From assembly GCF_035920345.1 (NCBI RefSeq), contig NZ_CP109149.1:6944001-7008000 (forward strand): a stretch of DNA of 64,000 bases. The letters run 5' to 3'. The notes under the pieces are model-generated. The model was not told the origin of the DNA and searched no databases. It saw only the letters and a list, made by a program, of their open reading frames with translations. The DNA is from Nocardia vinacea (GTDB lineage: Bacteria > Actinomycetota > Actinomycetes > Mycobacteriales > Mycobacteriaceae). Every line of letters starts with the position of its first letter. Position 1 is the stretch's first letter. Shown here piece after piece: positions 53,176-63,009 of this stretch. Both the position numbers and the translations under genes were made by a program.

Positions 53176-54638
53176 AGCGGCACCCACAGCCAAACTCAAG
53201 CCTGCGTAATCGAGACGCGACGGAACAGATGCGGCAACAGGAGCAACTGTGGAGCAGCCTCGACAGATTGTCAGCTCATGCCGGAGCATCTGCGGCCTAT
53301 CGGTTCGTCCTGAGGTTGCTAGTTCTTCGCAGCCTCACGAATGACGATGAATCGCACTGGGCTAGATTCAAGGATCTGACGCTGGAGCCTCGCATCGTGG
53401 ATGAGTCGATCGACGGCCAACTGGACAGCGCACTCGCAGCCGCGGCGGGTGAACGCGAGGCAGGTGGAGGAGCCTGGACTACTCAGGACCAAATCGCGCA
53501 CCCAAGCCCGCAAACCTGGGCCGCGCTTCGGGCACTGATCGATGTGGTGGATGCCATTTCAGGCGACTTGGTCAGAGTGTTCGACCTTGTTCTGGAACGC
53601 TACTCATGGACGCAAGGTGTTGGAGGTCAGTACTTTACGCCGCGGTCCATCATTCGTCTGACGGTCGGTGTGGCCGATCCGAGGCCGGATGGAACGATCT
53701 TCGATCCGGCCTGTGGCTCGGGGGGCTTTCTGTTGGGCTGCGCCCAACACCTGATGGCTACAGCACCAGAAAGCAATCCGCCAACGTTGGCTGGCCGTGA
53801 GCTGAATCCGGGGATCTTGCAGATTGCGCATCTGAATCTTCTCGCGCACGGATTACAGGCGGACTTGGGAGAACGACCGACCAACAGCCTTCTCGACCTC
53901 AACGACAGCGCCGCACACGACATTGTCCTGCTCAATCCTCCCTTCAACCAGAAGAATTGGGCTACTGACCGCGAGATCGAATCGAAAGTCTGGGTGTTCG
54001 GCCCTCCACCGAGGGCTAACGCCAACTTCGCCTGGTTGCAGCGCGCAGTGTCCCTGCTGTCGCCTGCTGGTAGAGGCGTTGTGCTCATGCCGTCCGAAAG
54101 CCTCCGAGATAGCCGCAGCAAACCGCGGGAAGTGTTGCAGCGGCTTGTGACTGAGGACTTGGTCGAGGCCGTGGTGTCTCTACCGGACGGACTGTTTCCA
54201 CATGTGCGGGTGTCCGCCTGCCTGTGGGTGCTGAACAAGGACAAGGGGGCGACATCCACCGGCAACGGCCGAAATCGTAGTGGCCAGACCCTGTTTGTCG
54301 ATGCACGAGACATGGGCGAGCAGGTCACCCGCGGCAAGTGGCAATTGCCGGATGCGGTTGTAGACAGCGTAGTTCGGGCGATAAAAGCATGGCGGAGCTC
54401 CGAATGGGAGATGTTCCGTCCCGAAGAGGTATGGCCAGGGCGCGATTGGTGCGGCACCGCCGACATATCCGAGATCAAACAGCGCGATTGGGACCTAACC
54501 CCATCCAGACACATCTCGTCGACACCACACGGCGAACAGGGGAAGGAATTCGACGAGCTCGTACAACGCCTGGCGCTCCGAATGGAGCGAGTCCGCGATC
54601 TCGATCGCATACTCCTGCAGAAGTTGAGGGAACAATGA
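53172..54638 (+). CDS. hsdM: Type I restriction-modification DNA methyltransferase (HsdM-like N-6 DNA methylase)
   Basis: A 488-aa adenine methyltransferase. A helical N-terminal domain (~20-140, with FVLRLLVLRSLT) is followed by the SAM-binding motif FDPACGSGGF near 175-186 and catalytic motif NPPF near 254-257, plus YFTPRSIIRL just before motif I, all typical of HsdM/N6_Mtase. It transfers methyl groups to adenine at sites chosen by HsdS. GTG start at 53172 overlaps the membrane-protein gene; the end overlaps hsdS (ATGA). No HsdR translocase gene follows or precedes. Confidence 0.9.
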   Translation: MKRHPQPNSSLRNRDATEQMRQQEQLWSSLDRLSAHAGASAAYRFVLRLLVLRSLTNDDESHWARFKDLTLEPRIVDESIDGQLDSALAAAAGEREAGGGAWTTQDQIAHPSPQTWAALRALIDVVDAISGDLVRVFDLVLERYSWTQGVGGQYFTPRSIIRLTVGVADPRPDGTIFDPACGSGGFLLGCAQHLMATAPESNPPTLAGRELNPGILQIAHLNLLAHGLQADLGERPTNSLLDLNDSAAHDIVLLNPPFNQKNWATDREIESKVWVFGPPPRANANFAWLQRAVSLLSPAGRGVVLMPSESLRDSRSKPREVLQRLVTEDLVEAVVSLPDGLFPHVRVSACLWVLNKDKGATSTGNGRNRSGQTLFVDARDMGEQVTRGKWQLPDAVVDSVVRAIKAWRSSEWEMFRPEEVWPGRDWCGTADISEIKQRDWDLTPSRHISSTPHGEQGKEFDELVQRLALRMERVRDLDRILLQKLREQ

Positions 54639-55831
54639 CCGCGACACCGACAACACCCCCTCCACCACAGCCCACCGACGGACTGCGGCGAGTTCGGTTG
54701 CAAGACATCCCAGGTATCGAAATCACCTATGGCGTTGTCCAAGCCGGACCATTCGATGAACAGGGTGTCCCGATACTGCTTGTGGAGCAGATCGCTGAAA
54801 ACCGTTTGCGCCCCGGTGTACGGATGCGTATCAGCAAGGACGTCCACAACTCGCATCGGCGCTCTGAGCTGCAGGACGGCGATCTAGTCCTAGTCTTGGT
54901 AGGCCGCGTGGGAGACTCGGCACGGATCACAGCCGAGCATGCCGGATGGAACATCCCACGCGCCATCGGAGTCATCCGATGTGTCGATTCATCGACGAAG
55001 TCAACGTCAGTGATCGATTGGCTCCAGTACTGGTTGGCATCGCCATCCATGCGTAAGTGGTTTACTCAAAAGGCATCTCAGTCCGTCAAACCAACCCTGA
55101 GCGTCCAGTCTTTGAAGAATCTGGAAGTGCCACTTCCTGCCCCCACCGACCGCAGTCGTCAAATCGAGTTGTTCAAGGACATGGAAAAACGCGCATCCGA
55201 CAGTCTCGAGGTGGCCGAGACAGCGCTAGCGATAGCTGATGAGGTCTTCGAACGCACGAAAAAGACCGCAAAGACCGAACCCAGGATACTCGGGCAAGTG
55301 TGCCAAGCTCGAACAGGCGACCATCGCCGTCAGATTATTTCGGACCCCAACACGGACGTGGACGGATCCGACTTCGTCGTGCCTACCGCCCGCGTTCTCA
55401 AGGCAAAGCTACCGTGCGAGCGCCTGGGCGAAACAGCACAGAAGCGTCGTGAATGGCAGCCAACAGGACAGCTGCTCATTGCCACAAAAGCAGGGACCGC
55501 GCAGATACTTATCGATCCATCGGGCCACGCGACTGCCGCTCGTGGAACCTTGTCAGTGCACGCGCTGGACGAATATGACCAGTGGTGGCTACTGCATGAG
55601 CTGCGCTCCCGCCGTGAGGAGCTGATCGATGTGGCTCAGCAGGGCAACTCGCGGGAACTCAGTGCGCGCGCATTCAGCAAGCTGCATGTCGACTGGCCCA
55701 CCCGCGAGGTCCGACAGCAGTTTGCAGAGGTTGCAGCGGCACTGCACGAACGAGCCATCCTTGCCATGGACGACCACGAAGACATGCACGCAATGGTCGG
55801 TCTGTTGATCGAGAAAATGGTGAATCGATAG
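54635..55831 (+). CDS. hsdS: Type I specificity subunit (HsdS)
   Basis: A 398-aa DNA-recognition subunit. Two target-recognition halves are each followed by a conserved helix: PTLSVQSLKNLEVPLPAPTD plus a coiled coil (~170-225), and SARAFSKLHVDWPTREVRQQ plus a terminal coil ending in LLIEKMVN. GDLVLVLVGRVGDSARIT and GQLLIATKAGTAQILI are the beta-strand blocks usual in TRDs. The start ATG at 54635 lies in the hsdM stop. It determines the sequence methylated by HsdM. Confidence 0.87.
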   Translation: MTATPTTPPPPQPTDGLRRVRLQDIPGIEITYGVVQAGPFDEQGVPILLVEQIAENRLRPGVRMRISKDVHNSHRRSELQDGDLVLVLVGRVGDSARITAEHAGWNIPRAIGVIRCVDSSTKSTSVIDWLQYWLASPSMRKWFTQKASQSVKPTLSVQSLKNLEVPLPAPTDRSRQIELFKDMEKRASDSLEVAETALAIADEVFERTKKTAKTEPRILGQVCQARTGDHRRQIISDPNTDVDGSDFVVPTARVLKAKLPCERLGETAQKRREWQPTGQLLIATKAGTAQILIDPSGHATAARGTLSVHALDEYDQWWLLHELRSRREELIDVAQQGNSRELSARAFSKLHVDWPTREVRQQFAEVAAALHERAILAMDDHEDMHAMVGLLIEKMVNR

Positions 55832-56140
55832 CAAACGACAAGCGCCCGGAATGCTGAACCTACTGGAAATGGTTGTTCAGCAATCGATTCTGGCCCACAA
55901 GAGTGTTGTGCAGCCACGGGTAACGGTGGTCGCGCAAGCCGGGAGCCCGACGCCGACCTTCACAGCGGTGCCAACTGTGCCCAGCGCCGAGATTCAACTT
56001 GGAACCGTGCGCCATTCGATGGCCATGGGGCAAACAGTAATGACGCGGTGGCAAGCCGGAGATCGTACGGTGTCGCTGTGTGACAGGTGGGTAGGACCGT
56101 TCGTCGGCGCGTGCGGCGGAGACAGTGTTCGTCGGTTCGA
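55832..56140. other. Gap between convergent hsdS and the vWA/nuclease-like gene
   Basis: About 310 bp with no supported gene; open frames on both strands look like shadows. As the genes on either side converge here, it should hold their terminators. No clear GC-rich hairpin followed by a T-run was identified by eye. Confidence 0.4.
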
Positions 56141-58009
56141 TCAACCCTGCGTTTCCGCAGTGGGTGGGAACCCCGTCGCTGCTCCAAGAAATGTAGACAG
56201 CCCGGGATGGGGGGTGGACCGTCCCTCTGTGGGAACCAAGTGGACTTGGATGTGCATACCAGCTTCCCGGCAGATGTCTAGTGCTCGGACATCTGCGTTG
56301 CTCCAGCTCCCGTCGGTGAACAGATGGAGATCGACCCGTTGCCGCACCGGGTAGTGGGATTCGATCTGTTCGATCCATGCGTTGGCGGCAGCGGCCACTG
56401 CCTCGGTGGGCATGGATGGCTGCAGGTCCACTCCCGTGTCTGTAATGGCGCTGGATGTGAGTGCCGCCAGCGGAACCAGCCTCGGGCTGTGCGAACCGAA
56501 GGTCGTCAAGAGCAGCTGATCGAAGTCAGTGATGAGATCGAGTCCCTCGATACCGGACGCCTTGCCGATCATGTCGATTCTCTGCGCCGCGGCGCCCGGT
56601 TTCATGCTTCCGCTGATATCCACGGCTACTATGCCGATGCGCTGCGCGACAAGATCGCGCCAACAGGCTTTCAACCAGCCCGCAGTCTTCGACGCGGATT
56701 GGGAGCCGGGTCGCAAACGCTCAGCGAGAGCTATCTCGCAACCGTTCATCGTCTGGGTGTGCAGGTTGTCTGTATCCGATGTGAGCGAGAAGTACGACGC
56801 GCCAAGGACGCGGTGTGGCTGCCATTCGATCAAAGCGATGGTAGAGCTTTTCATGTCCTGCAGGCCGTATCTGAGTCTGGCCTTCGCCTCGACAGCAATC
56901 AGGACCTTCTCCTCCTTCGCCCCAGGTTCCGCACCCTGTGCGGGGTCCTCGGCGATGGTCACCAGGATCTCTGGGCGGTCGCCCACTCCAGCGACCAACG
57001 ACGCCGGTGGGGTCGATTGATGCTGGTAGTAAAACCGCAGTTCTCGACCATCGCCCAACAACGAAGTCGCTATCGCAAGAGGATTGACCGAACCAGCCTT
57101 GAGATCCCAATCAGTGCCTGTGAGCCGGGGGGACCACCGTCGGGTTCCGTAACTGTCCATAACGATGCGTACGACCCAGATCTCGTAGATCTGCCATCGT
57201 TTCTTCCAGTAGGGAAGGTCGAAGAACTTACGAAGCTGCTGCACGGAGACGATTTCGAAACATGCCTCAAGATCGGTGAGCCCGTCTCGAATGTAATGGG
57301 CGACAAAATCATTCGAGTAGCTGCATCCGTCGCGTTTCCCTGTGCGCTGTCTGACTTCAGGAAGGATGTCCGGTAAGCGCCTGAGGAACCATTCGGCATC
57401 GGTCGACCGGCGAGGGCTGCGGCGCGGCCCCTCAGCCGAGGGGCTAGGAGTCGCGGTCATGACGCGGGCCACGATATCGAGGCCGCGCTCGAGGCGCTCG
57501 AATTTCTCCGCCACCCCCGCTTCGCAGGATCGACACCGCTTAGTTTCAGCACTCGGATCGTCGTTTCTTCCGAAACATGTTGGCGGGAAGTGAGCGTCAT
57601 GGCAGTTTACAAGTGGGGTGCGTGGTGGCAGTCGCGAGGGAATGAATTCAGCTTCCAGCACGTCCTCGATGATCGCGCGTTCGTAAGCGGCGTACTGCTC
57701 CAGATCGAGCTTCATCTCGTTCATCTGATCATCGCTGACAGACACCGAAAGGTTGGCAGTTGACTTGGTTCCTGCCAGTTGGCCCAGCCATTCGTACAGC
57801 TCACGGATCATGGTTGCGACCGGGGCAGCCGCAGTCGCCACGGCGGCGAGCACCAGTGCGGGCGCAGTATCAGCGAGTGCCTGCCGCAAATCTTGGTCAT
57901 CGGCGATCCCGAAGGCGGCGCGTAGTTCGCCTTCTAGTTCCTTTTCCCCCGCAGCGCCCCCTAGCTCGAGGGCCTCAAGGATGTCATCGATGGACGCTGG
58001 ATCTGGCAT
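56141..58009 (-). CDS. PD-(D/E)XK-like plus von Willebrand factor A (vWA) fusion protein
   Basis: A 622-aa protein of unusual design. Residues ~50-75 are a hydrophobic stretch (ALVLAAVATAAAPVATMI), perhaps a membrane anchor. A possible zinc ribbon is formed by CHDAHFPPTC and CRSC (~135-165). Around 345-378, RPEILVTIAED...KVLIAVEAKARL resembles the PD-(D/E)XK nuclease pattern. From ~455 a vWA domain has the metal-site DISGSM, TDTGVD and LHLFTDGSW. The ATG at 58009 follows GGGAGG by five bases. It converges on the hsdM/hsdS operon, which lacks HsdR. A restriction or defence role is inferred; the nuclease call is moderate. Confidence 0.7.
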   Translation of the reverse strand: MPDPASIDDILEALELGGAAGEKELEGELRAAFGIADDQDLRQALADTAPALVLAAVATAAAPVATMIRELYEWLGQLAGTKSTANLSVSVSDDQMNEMKLDLEQYAAYERAIIEDVLEAEFIPSRLPPRTPLVNCHDAHFPPTCFGRNDDPSAETKRCRSCEAGVAEKFERLERGLDIVARVMTATPSPSAEGPRRSPRRSTDAEWFLRRLPDILPEVRQRTGKRDGCSYSNDFVAHYIRDGLTDLEACFEIVSVQQLRKFFDLPYWKKRWQIYEIWVVRIVMDSYGTRRWSPRLTGTDWDLKAGSVNPLAIATSLLGDGRELRFYYQHQSTPPASLVAGVGDRPEILVTIAEDPAQGAEPGAKEEKVLIAVEAKARLRYGLQDMKSSTIALIEWQPHRVLGASYFSLTSDTDNLHTQTMNGCEIALAERLRPGSQSASKTAGWLKACWRDLVAQRIGIVAVDISGSMKPGAAAQRIDMIGKASGIEGLDLITDFDQLLLTTFGSHSPRLVPLAALTSSAITDTGVDLQPSMPTEAVAAAANAWIEQIESHYPVRQRVDLHLFTDGSWSNADVRALDICREAGMHIQVHLVPTEGRSTPHPGLSTFLGAATGFPPTAETQG

Positions 58010-58165
58010 GTCATCCCTCCCGACTGCCACGACGTCGCTACGCACGGCATGCCGTCTATCTGCAGCACCTTCTCGGAGAATTCTACAACCGCGACGCCAT
58101 CAAGGTGCTTACCCGAACTCGCCATCAAACGTTGTGCGACAAGATCTCTAAGAGCGCATCTGAGA

Positions 58166-58540
58166 AGTCAGGTGGCGGGTGAGTGTGTGAATGGCGGCGA
58201 TGTAGACCACGGCTTCGTGGTGGTCGGGGCCGGTCTTATAGTCGCGAACGCATCGCCGGTATTTGACCAGCCAGCCGAAGGTGCGTTCGGCGGGGCCGCC
58301 CCTCGAACCCGGTCATGGTGTCACTGCGTTTGACGATGTGAACCGTAAGTGCCAGAACGGAATTCGCCCAGCACACCAGCCGTCCCGCATAGCCGCCGTC
58401 GGCCCAGACCAAGGTGAGGGTGGAGAACCTGGCAGCCACCACGACCGCCAGCAACAGCCCGCCGGTGTCGGTGGAGAGCGGATCCTGCTGATCCGCGTCG
58501 GTGCGGGCGAACCGATTCGGCGATAGCCATCAATCGTTTC
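58166..58540 (-). pseudogene. IS5-family transposase remnant
   Basis: The minus strand reads LLAVVVAARFSTLTLVWADG, GGYAGRLVCWANSVLALTV and HIVKRSDTMTGFEGR, the conserved D-G-GY block and downstream part of IS5-type DDE transposases. In another frame closer to 58190, YIAAIHTLTRHLTS resembles the usual C-terminus. Frame breaks and a missing N-terminus make it non-functional. Confidence 0.7.
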
Positions 58541-58759
58541 GCAATGCCCGAGACTACCTCTAGCTCGATGTCACACATTCTGCCAACACCATCATCGGTC
58601 CTGGAAGACGGCCTGGGCCCGCTCGGGCCTGCCGAAGTCCCTAGTGTCAGACCAACCGCGCCGGATCGCCAACACTCTGCAAAAGCCGGATGCCTGAGCG
58701 CTCTTAATCCCGACGCCGTTCGTCAACGAGACAACGACCAACTGCGCACAGGCCTTCAG
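58541..58759. other. Short gap, no gene recognised
   Basis: Between the IS5 remnant and the small minus-strand gene. No convincing frame; probably 3' flanking sequence of the low-GC membrane module. Confidence 0.3.
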
Positions 58760-59128
58760 CTATTCGATCGAGTTCGGTCCTTGTTCCGGCTCGATTGGCA
58801 GGTCCAAGTCAGTACGGATGCGAGTCAGTATGATTCCGGCTTTGCGCAGAACTTCGCTGCGCATCGCACTACTCATAGGAGGATTCATGGTGAATGACGC
58901 TTCCATACCACCACAAAAGTCCGCATTCTCACCAAGCGTCTTCGCGGCCTCCTGCTGGATAGCACGATCGACAACGTTGATACTGTGATTTTCCGGTGTA
59001 ACTTCGACTTTGATGATTCCGGATTTCGAGCGCCTACCCATTTGACCTCCTCCCACTAAGCGATAGAAGCCATTCAGGAATCCAGTGAAGATGCCGTCTT
59101 CGTGCGGTATTATCCCAGAACTCGCCAT
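58760..59128 (-). CDS. Hypothetical protein, partner of the membrane protein upstream
   Basis: A 122-aa protein (MASSGIIPHEDGIFTGFLNG; KSGIIKVEVTPENHSINVVD; DFCGGMEASFTMNPPMSSAM; LRKAGIILTRIRTDLDLPIEP) with mixed strand/helix content. No family recognised. The ATG at 59128 is preferred to a TTG at 59137. It follows the 642-aa membrane protein gene by about 11 bp, so the two are probably co-transcribed. Base composition is visibly less GC-rich than the rest of the window. Confidence 0.65.
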   Translation of the reverse strand: MASSGIIPHEDGIFTGFLNGFYRLVGGGQMGRRSKSGIIKVEVTPENHSINVVDRAIQQEAAKTLGENADFCGGMEASFTMNPPMSSAMRSEVLRKAGIILTRIRTDLDLPIEPEQGPNSIE

Positions 59129-59139
59129 TTTAGTCAACC

Positions 59140-61068
59140 CTAACGTGAAATTTTACGTTTTATGGTTCCGGTACTCCGACGTCGATAACGACGTACACGT
59201 AATGTCAGAAGCAAGAGAGTCATTACCGCGCACCCGGACGTGCTGATCATCAAAATCGCCCAAAGCGGTTGGTTCGTTCCTAGCAGCAGGACGGGACCTT
59301 CAGTCGACATCCGCCGTGCCAGCTTGAGTGCCGATAAGATCATTGCGAACACAGAGTTAACAACGAACCATGACGCTACAGCGAGAGTGGAAACCGAGAT
59401 CCGACTGACCGCCTCCGAGGTGAACCTGGACACCAGCCAGCCTGAAATTAGTGCTGGCACCCCGAACAGAATTGTCGCCCAATACGACTGAGTAGTTGGC
59501 GACGAGTCACATTTCGCACCATAGGGGAAATCCATACAGAATCGCGACGAGGGCTCGAATCCAAATATCATGTCGTGCCAATGCCCCACCCCAATGCTCA
59601 ACGCCATCAGATATAGCGACAACAAGACAAGTACGAACATCAGCCCAGGCGGCTTCTCTCGAAGTTCGATAGTCATGGACGGTATATGTGGACGCGGATC
59701 GACATCCACTGGATTACGACGCCTGCTTTCCGTAACCGAGGCTGCTGGAGTATTTTTATCGAGCAAATGAGGAGCGACTCCCAGAACATCCAGGTCTCGC
59801 CCGTACGCGTGAACGTAAGTCAATCCTCTGGTGTCTTCGCAGTCCCATCTCGGATCTATAGGCCGATGCGTATAACTACTGGATGATATATGCACCGAGT
59901 CGGTGTCTGTTATTTCCGCCATACCAAGGCCGAGGTCATATATGTACATGCCTTCGGGAGCTTCGGTGCGTAAGTGGTAACTTTGCGTCCTAGTTGCTCG
60001 AGTGAGTCGGATCATATGCGACCGACGCACCAATCCGAAGCATGATCGGATATAAGAGTAAACCCACTCCCAGAAGCTAATCGGGCCGCCGCCGCTCTCC
60101 CTGCCGCCTACGCGCGTGCGATCCTCGGTAAAACCTACCTTAAGCTTGATCTCTTTCGCTGCAGGCACTACGGCAATAATAGGAAAGGTGGCCTGAATGT
60201 CCGAAATAAAGTTGTGGAGAAAATTTCGCAGGACACGGGCGTCGGCGCTCGTCAAGCCCTCCGTAATTCCGTGAATTCTCTTTGACATCGCCTGCATTTC
60301 ACTGCTGTGAGCGACTCTTTCCCGCAAAATATCCTCGGTCATCTCCTTCCACAAATCTTTCGGCACCGTACCCAATACCAAATCGACCATTATTTCACCC
60401 ATTGTGAGAACAGCGCCCAATGTCTCACGATACGAAAGTGTCCTCACCGCTACATCACTGTCACAAGAAATTCTGAGATTGTCCACCAACGCACCTTTGG
60501 GAGGCGTCAGGACGGGAACTAGCACTCGTTCTGCGCCGGTAGCGTTTGCATCAACAAGAGTTTGTGTGGTTTTAAAAACATAAGCTTCGTCACCGAGTTC
60601 GATTTGCTCGGAAATGCGCATAATGTACGCGCTTGGCTCGATTATGAACTCCAGCAACATCAACACCTCAGCCTCAGTGAACTTAGTGTTGAATTCGCGC
60701 TTTGCCGCAGCAGCAAGACGCTGATTTTCATTCCGGGCGTGGGACAGATCGATACGGGTTATGTCGCGCCCGGCCGTATTACGCGTGGAGGCCAGTCGCG
60801 CAATCAGGGCGACGACCAAAATTACTCCGATTACCAATAGCTCTGCCCGGCTCGGATTTTTCCGGATGGCGCCGAAGGGCCCTATTAGAAACAATAGGAG
60901 ACCAGCCGCGATAGCAATCACCAGTGACAGAGTACGACGCAGCATACGAATCGATCTTGCAGCTTTAGTCGATGGGGGCAATGTCGACCTCGCCGGCCTA
61001 CTGCGCCGCAGCATTGGCACCACCGCCCAATTTTCCATGTCCGCTACGGACGTAGCTGCGATTGCCAT
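59140..61068 (-). CDS. Large membrane protein, unknown function, low GC
   Basis: A 642-aa protein with two N-terminal transmembrane helices (TLSLVIAIAAGLLLFLIGPFG; LLVIGVILVVALIARLA, ~44-100), a ~380-residue soluble middle part, and about four C-terminal helices (MFVLVLLSLYLMALSIGVG; YWATILFGVPALISGWLV; LAVASWFVVNSVFAMILSAL; LWAILMISTSGCAVMTLLLL). The soluble part has no recognised motif. Start codon is uncertain: ATG at 61068 has only a weak RBS. The locus is much richer in A/T than neighbouring genes, a sign of transfer. Confidence 0.68.
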   Translation of the reverse strand: MAIAATSVADMENWAVVPMLRRSRPARSTLPPSTKAARSIRMLRRTLSLVIAIAAGLLLFLIGPFGAIRKNPSRAELLVIGVILVVALIARLASTRNTAGRDITRIDLSHARNENQRLAAAAKREFNTKFTEAEVLMLLEFIIEPSAYIMRISEQIELGDEAYVFKTTQTLVDANATGAERVLVPVLTPPKGALVDNLRISCDSDVAVRTLSYRETLGAVLTMGEIMVDLVLGTVPKDLWKEMTEDILRERVAHSSEMQAMSKRIHGITEGLTSADARVLRNFLHNFISDIQATFPIIAVVPAAKEIKLKVGFTEDRTRVGGRESGGGPISFWEWVYSYIRSCFGLVRRSHMIRLTRATRTQSYHLRTEAPEGMYIYDLGLGMAEITDTDSVHISSSSYTHRPIDPRWDCEDTRGLTYVHAYGRDLDVLGVAPHLLDKNTPAASVTESRRRNPVDVDPRPHIPSMTIELREKPPGLMFVLVLLSLYLMALSIGVGHWHDMIFGFEPSSRFCMDFPYGAKCDSSPTTQSYWATILFGVPALISGWLVSRFTSEAVSRISVSTLAVASWFVVNSVFAMILSALKLARRMSTEGPVLLLGTNQPLWAILMISTSGCAVMTLLLLTLRVRRYRRRSTGTIKRKISR

Positions 61069-61688
61069 CCCAACTGCTCGGTATTTTGTTCCTGACGGTA
61101 AATGAATTAGGACTCATTGTGCTCATTCACACGGGTAGATCCTTTGGATAGGTTGAAGCAACCACTCGATCATCCCCCTGACGCAATGGTGATCGACTGG
61201 TAGCCGATACCGCTCGTTGCCTTGTTAGAATCATCGCTCGACACCTGGTTCAATGTTTCATAATTCGTGAATGAACCTGATTTGCCCGGAATGAGCAAGT
61301 TGGGCTCCGACAAATCGCGCACTACACGCGTGCACACAGGAAATATTTCAGAATTGGATAGCTAGCCCTAAGCTCATACCAATCGCGACCGGCGACCGCG
61401 GCGCCGCGTGCGGGAGACGATTGCAGTCGCTGCTGCCAACGGCACGCGAGTTTTGGATCTATCCCACTTTCCGTGATCGACCCATCGCTTGAACTGCGAA
61501 CGGGGACTTGGTGATTGATGATGTTGACGGTGTTCAGATCTCGGACCGGTAGCGGTCCTGCTTGCCCATCTGGACGGCCTGCGGATCGAGGGAGCATGCA
61601 GCCGAGCTCGTTGTGCGGATCGAGGCCAGCACCCACGACGAGCCAGTAGCGTGCCCGGGATGCGCTGTGCCCGGCCGCAGTCGAAGCG
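61069..61688. other. Gap upstream of the membrane module, no gene recognised
   Basis: About 620 bp. Both strands show only short or biased frames. The right part (after ~61560) may include sequence from the IS30 insertion at 61689. The left part must hold the promoter for the membrane module, and its A/T content is high near 61080-61270. Confidence 0.35.
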
Positions 61689-62879
61689 ATGGCCGAACTC
61701 GGCACCGACATGTCCGAACAGTCGCCGAAGATCCTCACCTCCGTGCAGTCGAATCTTCCGACGTCATCACCAGGGGAGTGGTTTTCCGCGCCTTACGTTG
61801 GTAGCGATGAGGTGTGGCGCCGTTGGCGTGCTGGTGAGTCAATCTCCGGGATCGCCCGAGCTGTCGAGACGCCGCCGCAGCATGTGCAACGCTTTTTCGC
61901 CCAGACCGGAGGTGTTCGCCCGCCGTCACGGCAGCGGCGTGTGCAGCATTTAACGATCGCCGAGCGTGAGGCCGCGTGGCCTATTGAGCTGCCGCGGCCG
62001 ATCAGCACGCATATCAGCGTGCGCGACGACCGAAACCAGCGAAGCTGGCCATGTATCCGCTGTTGCAGGCCTGGTCGAGGAAAAGCTCACCGCGTGCTGG
62101 TCACCGCAACAGATCGCGGGCTGGTTGCGCCGAATGTTCCCTGCTGATCCGGCGATGCGGATCTCTCACGAGGCGATCTATCTGACGCTGTTCGATCCTC
62201 GCCGTAAGAAGGCGATCGACCGGACCTTGGGACGCAAACTCCGTACCGGCCGGCGGATGCGTCATCCGAAGCGAGCACGTCGCCCGGACGGACGCGGGGT
62301 GATCAGCGATCTGGTATCCATCAGCGAACGCCCAGCGGAGGTCGAGAACCGGCAGGTCGCCGGGCATTGGGAAGGTGATCTCGTGATGGGGTCGCGGCCC
62401 TCGGCCGTCGCGACGCTGGTCGAGCGAACCACCGTTTCACCGCGCTGGTGGCGCTGCCTGATGGCCTCAAAGCCGACCAGGTCACCCCTCATTTGACCAG
62501 GTGCCTGCTTGGCCTTCCTGCGTCGATGCGCCGCACGCTGACTTGGGACCAGGGCCGTGAGATCGCCGGCCACAAGGCGATCACCTCCGCCACCAGCATG
62601 CCGGTCTATCTCTGCAATCGCCGCAGCCCTTGGCAGCGCGGCACCAACGAGAACACCAATCGCCTCCTGCGCCAATACCTTCCGAAAAACGCCAACCTGC
62701 GCCGCTTCACCCAAGAAGACCTCGACGCCATCGCTCATGAACTCAATCACCGGCCCCGCAAGATCCACGGCTACCGCAGCCCCGCAGAGTTCTACACTGA
62801 ACATCTGAAAAGCGGTGATGCACTGACCATTGAGCCACCATCGCTTGCGCCCGGTAGGGATCTGACTGGTAGTGGTTGA
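61689..62879 (+). pseudogene. IS30-family transposase, frameshifted and internally deleted
   Basis: Fragments in three frames rebuild an IS30 transposase. The HTH part is VWRRWRAGESISGIARAV...RQRRVQHLTIAEREAA to ~61970. A deletion follows, then ARRPKPAKLAMYPLLQ, then EEKLTACWSPQQIAGWLRR...GHWEGDLVMGSRPSAVATLV to ~62440. From 62448 LPDGLKADQVTPHLT...LTWDQGREIAGHK...RQYLPKNANLRRFTQEDL runs to the end. The D (GHWEGDLV), D (TWDQG) and E (NENTNR) catalytic sites survive but in separate frames; a missing base near 62430 accounts for one break. Cannot make active enzyme as read. Confidence 0.85.
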
Positions 62880-63009
62880 TAGTCGAGTGGCATGAATGTC
62901 TCGAATCGTTCGCGGTGCCAACAGCGGCATCGGTCGGCGCGGGCACAGAGGTCGCCAGTGGTGCATCGGAGAATGCGCACGGTGACTTGAGCTGGAAAGC
63001 TTGCTGTTC

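Noticed and set aside
53627..54856. A 409-aa minus-strand frame opposite hsdM
   Set aside because: Ser/Arg/Thr-rich shadow frame; the plus strand has HsdM catalytic motifs and coupled neighbours.
56324..57376. A 350-aa plus-strand frame antisense to the vWA/nuclease-like gene
   Set aside because: It has no recognisable domain and mirrors the GC3 pattern of the minus-strand gene, which has a strong RBS and vWA motifs.
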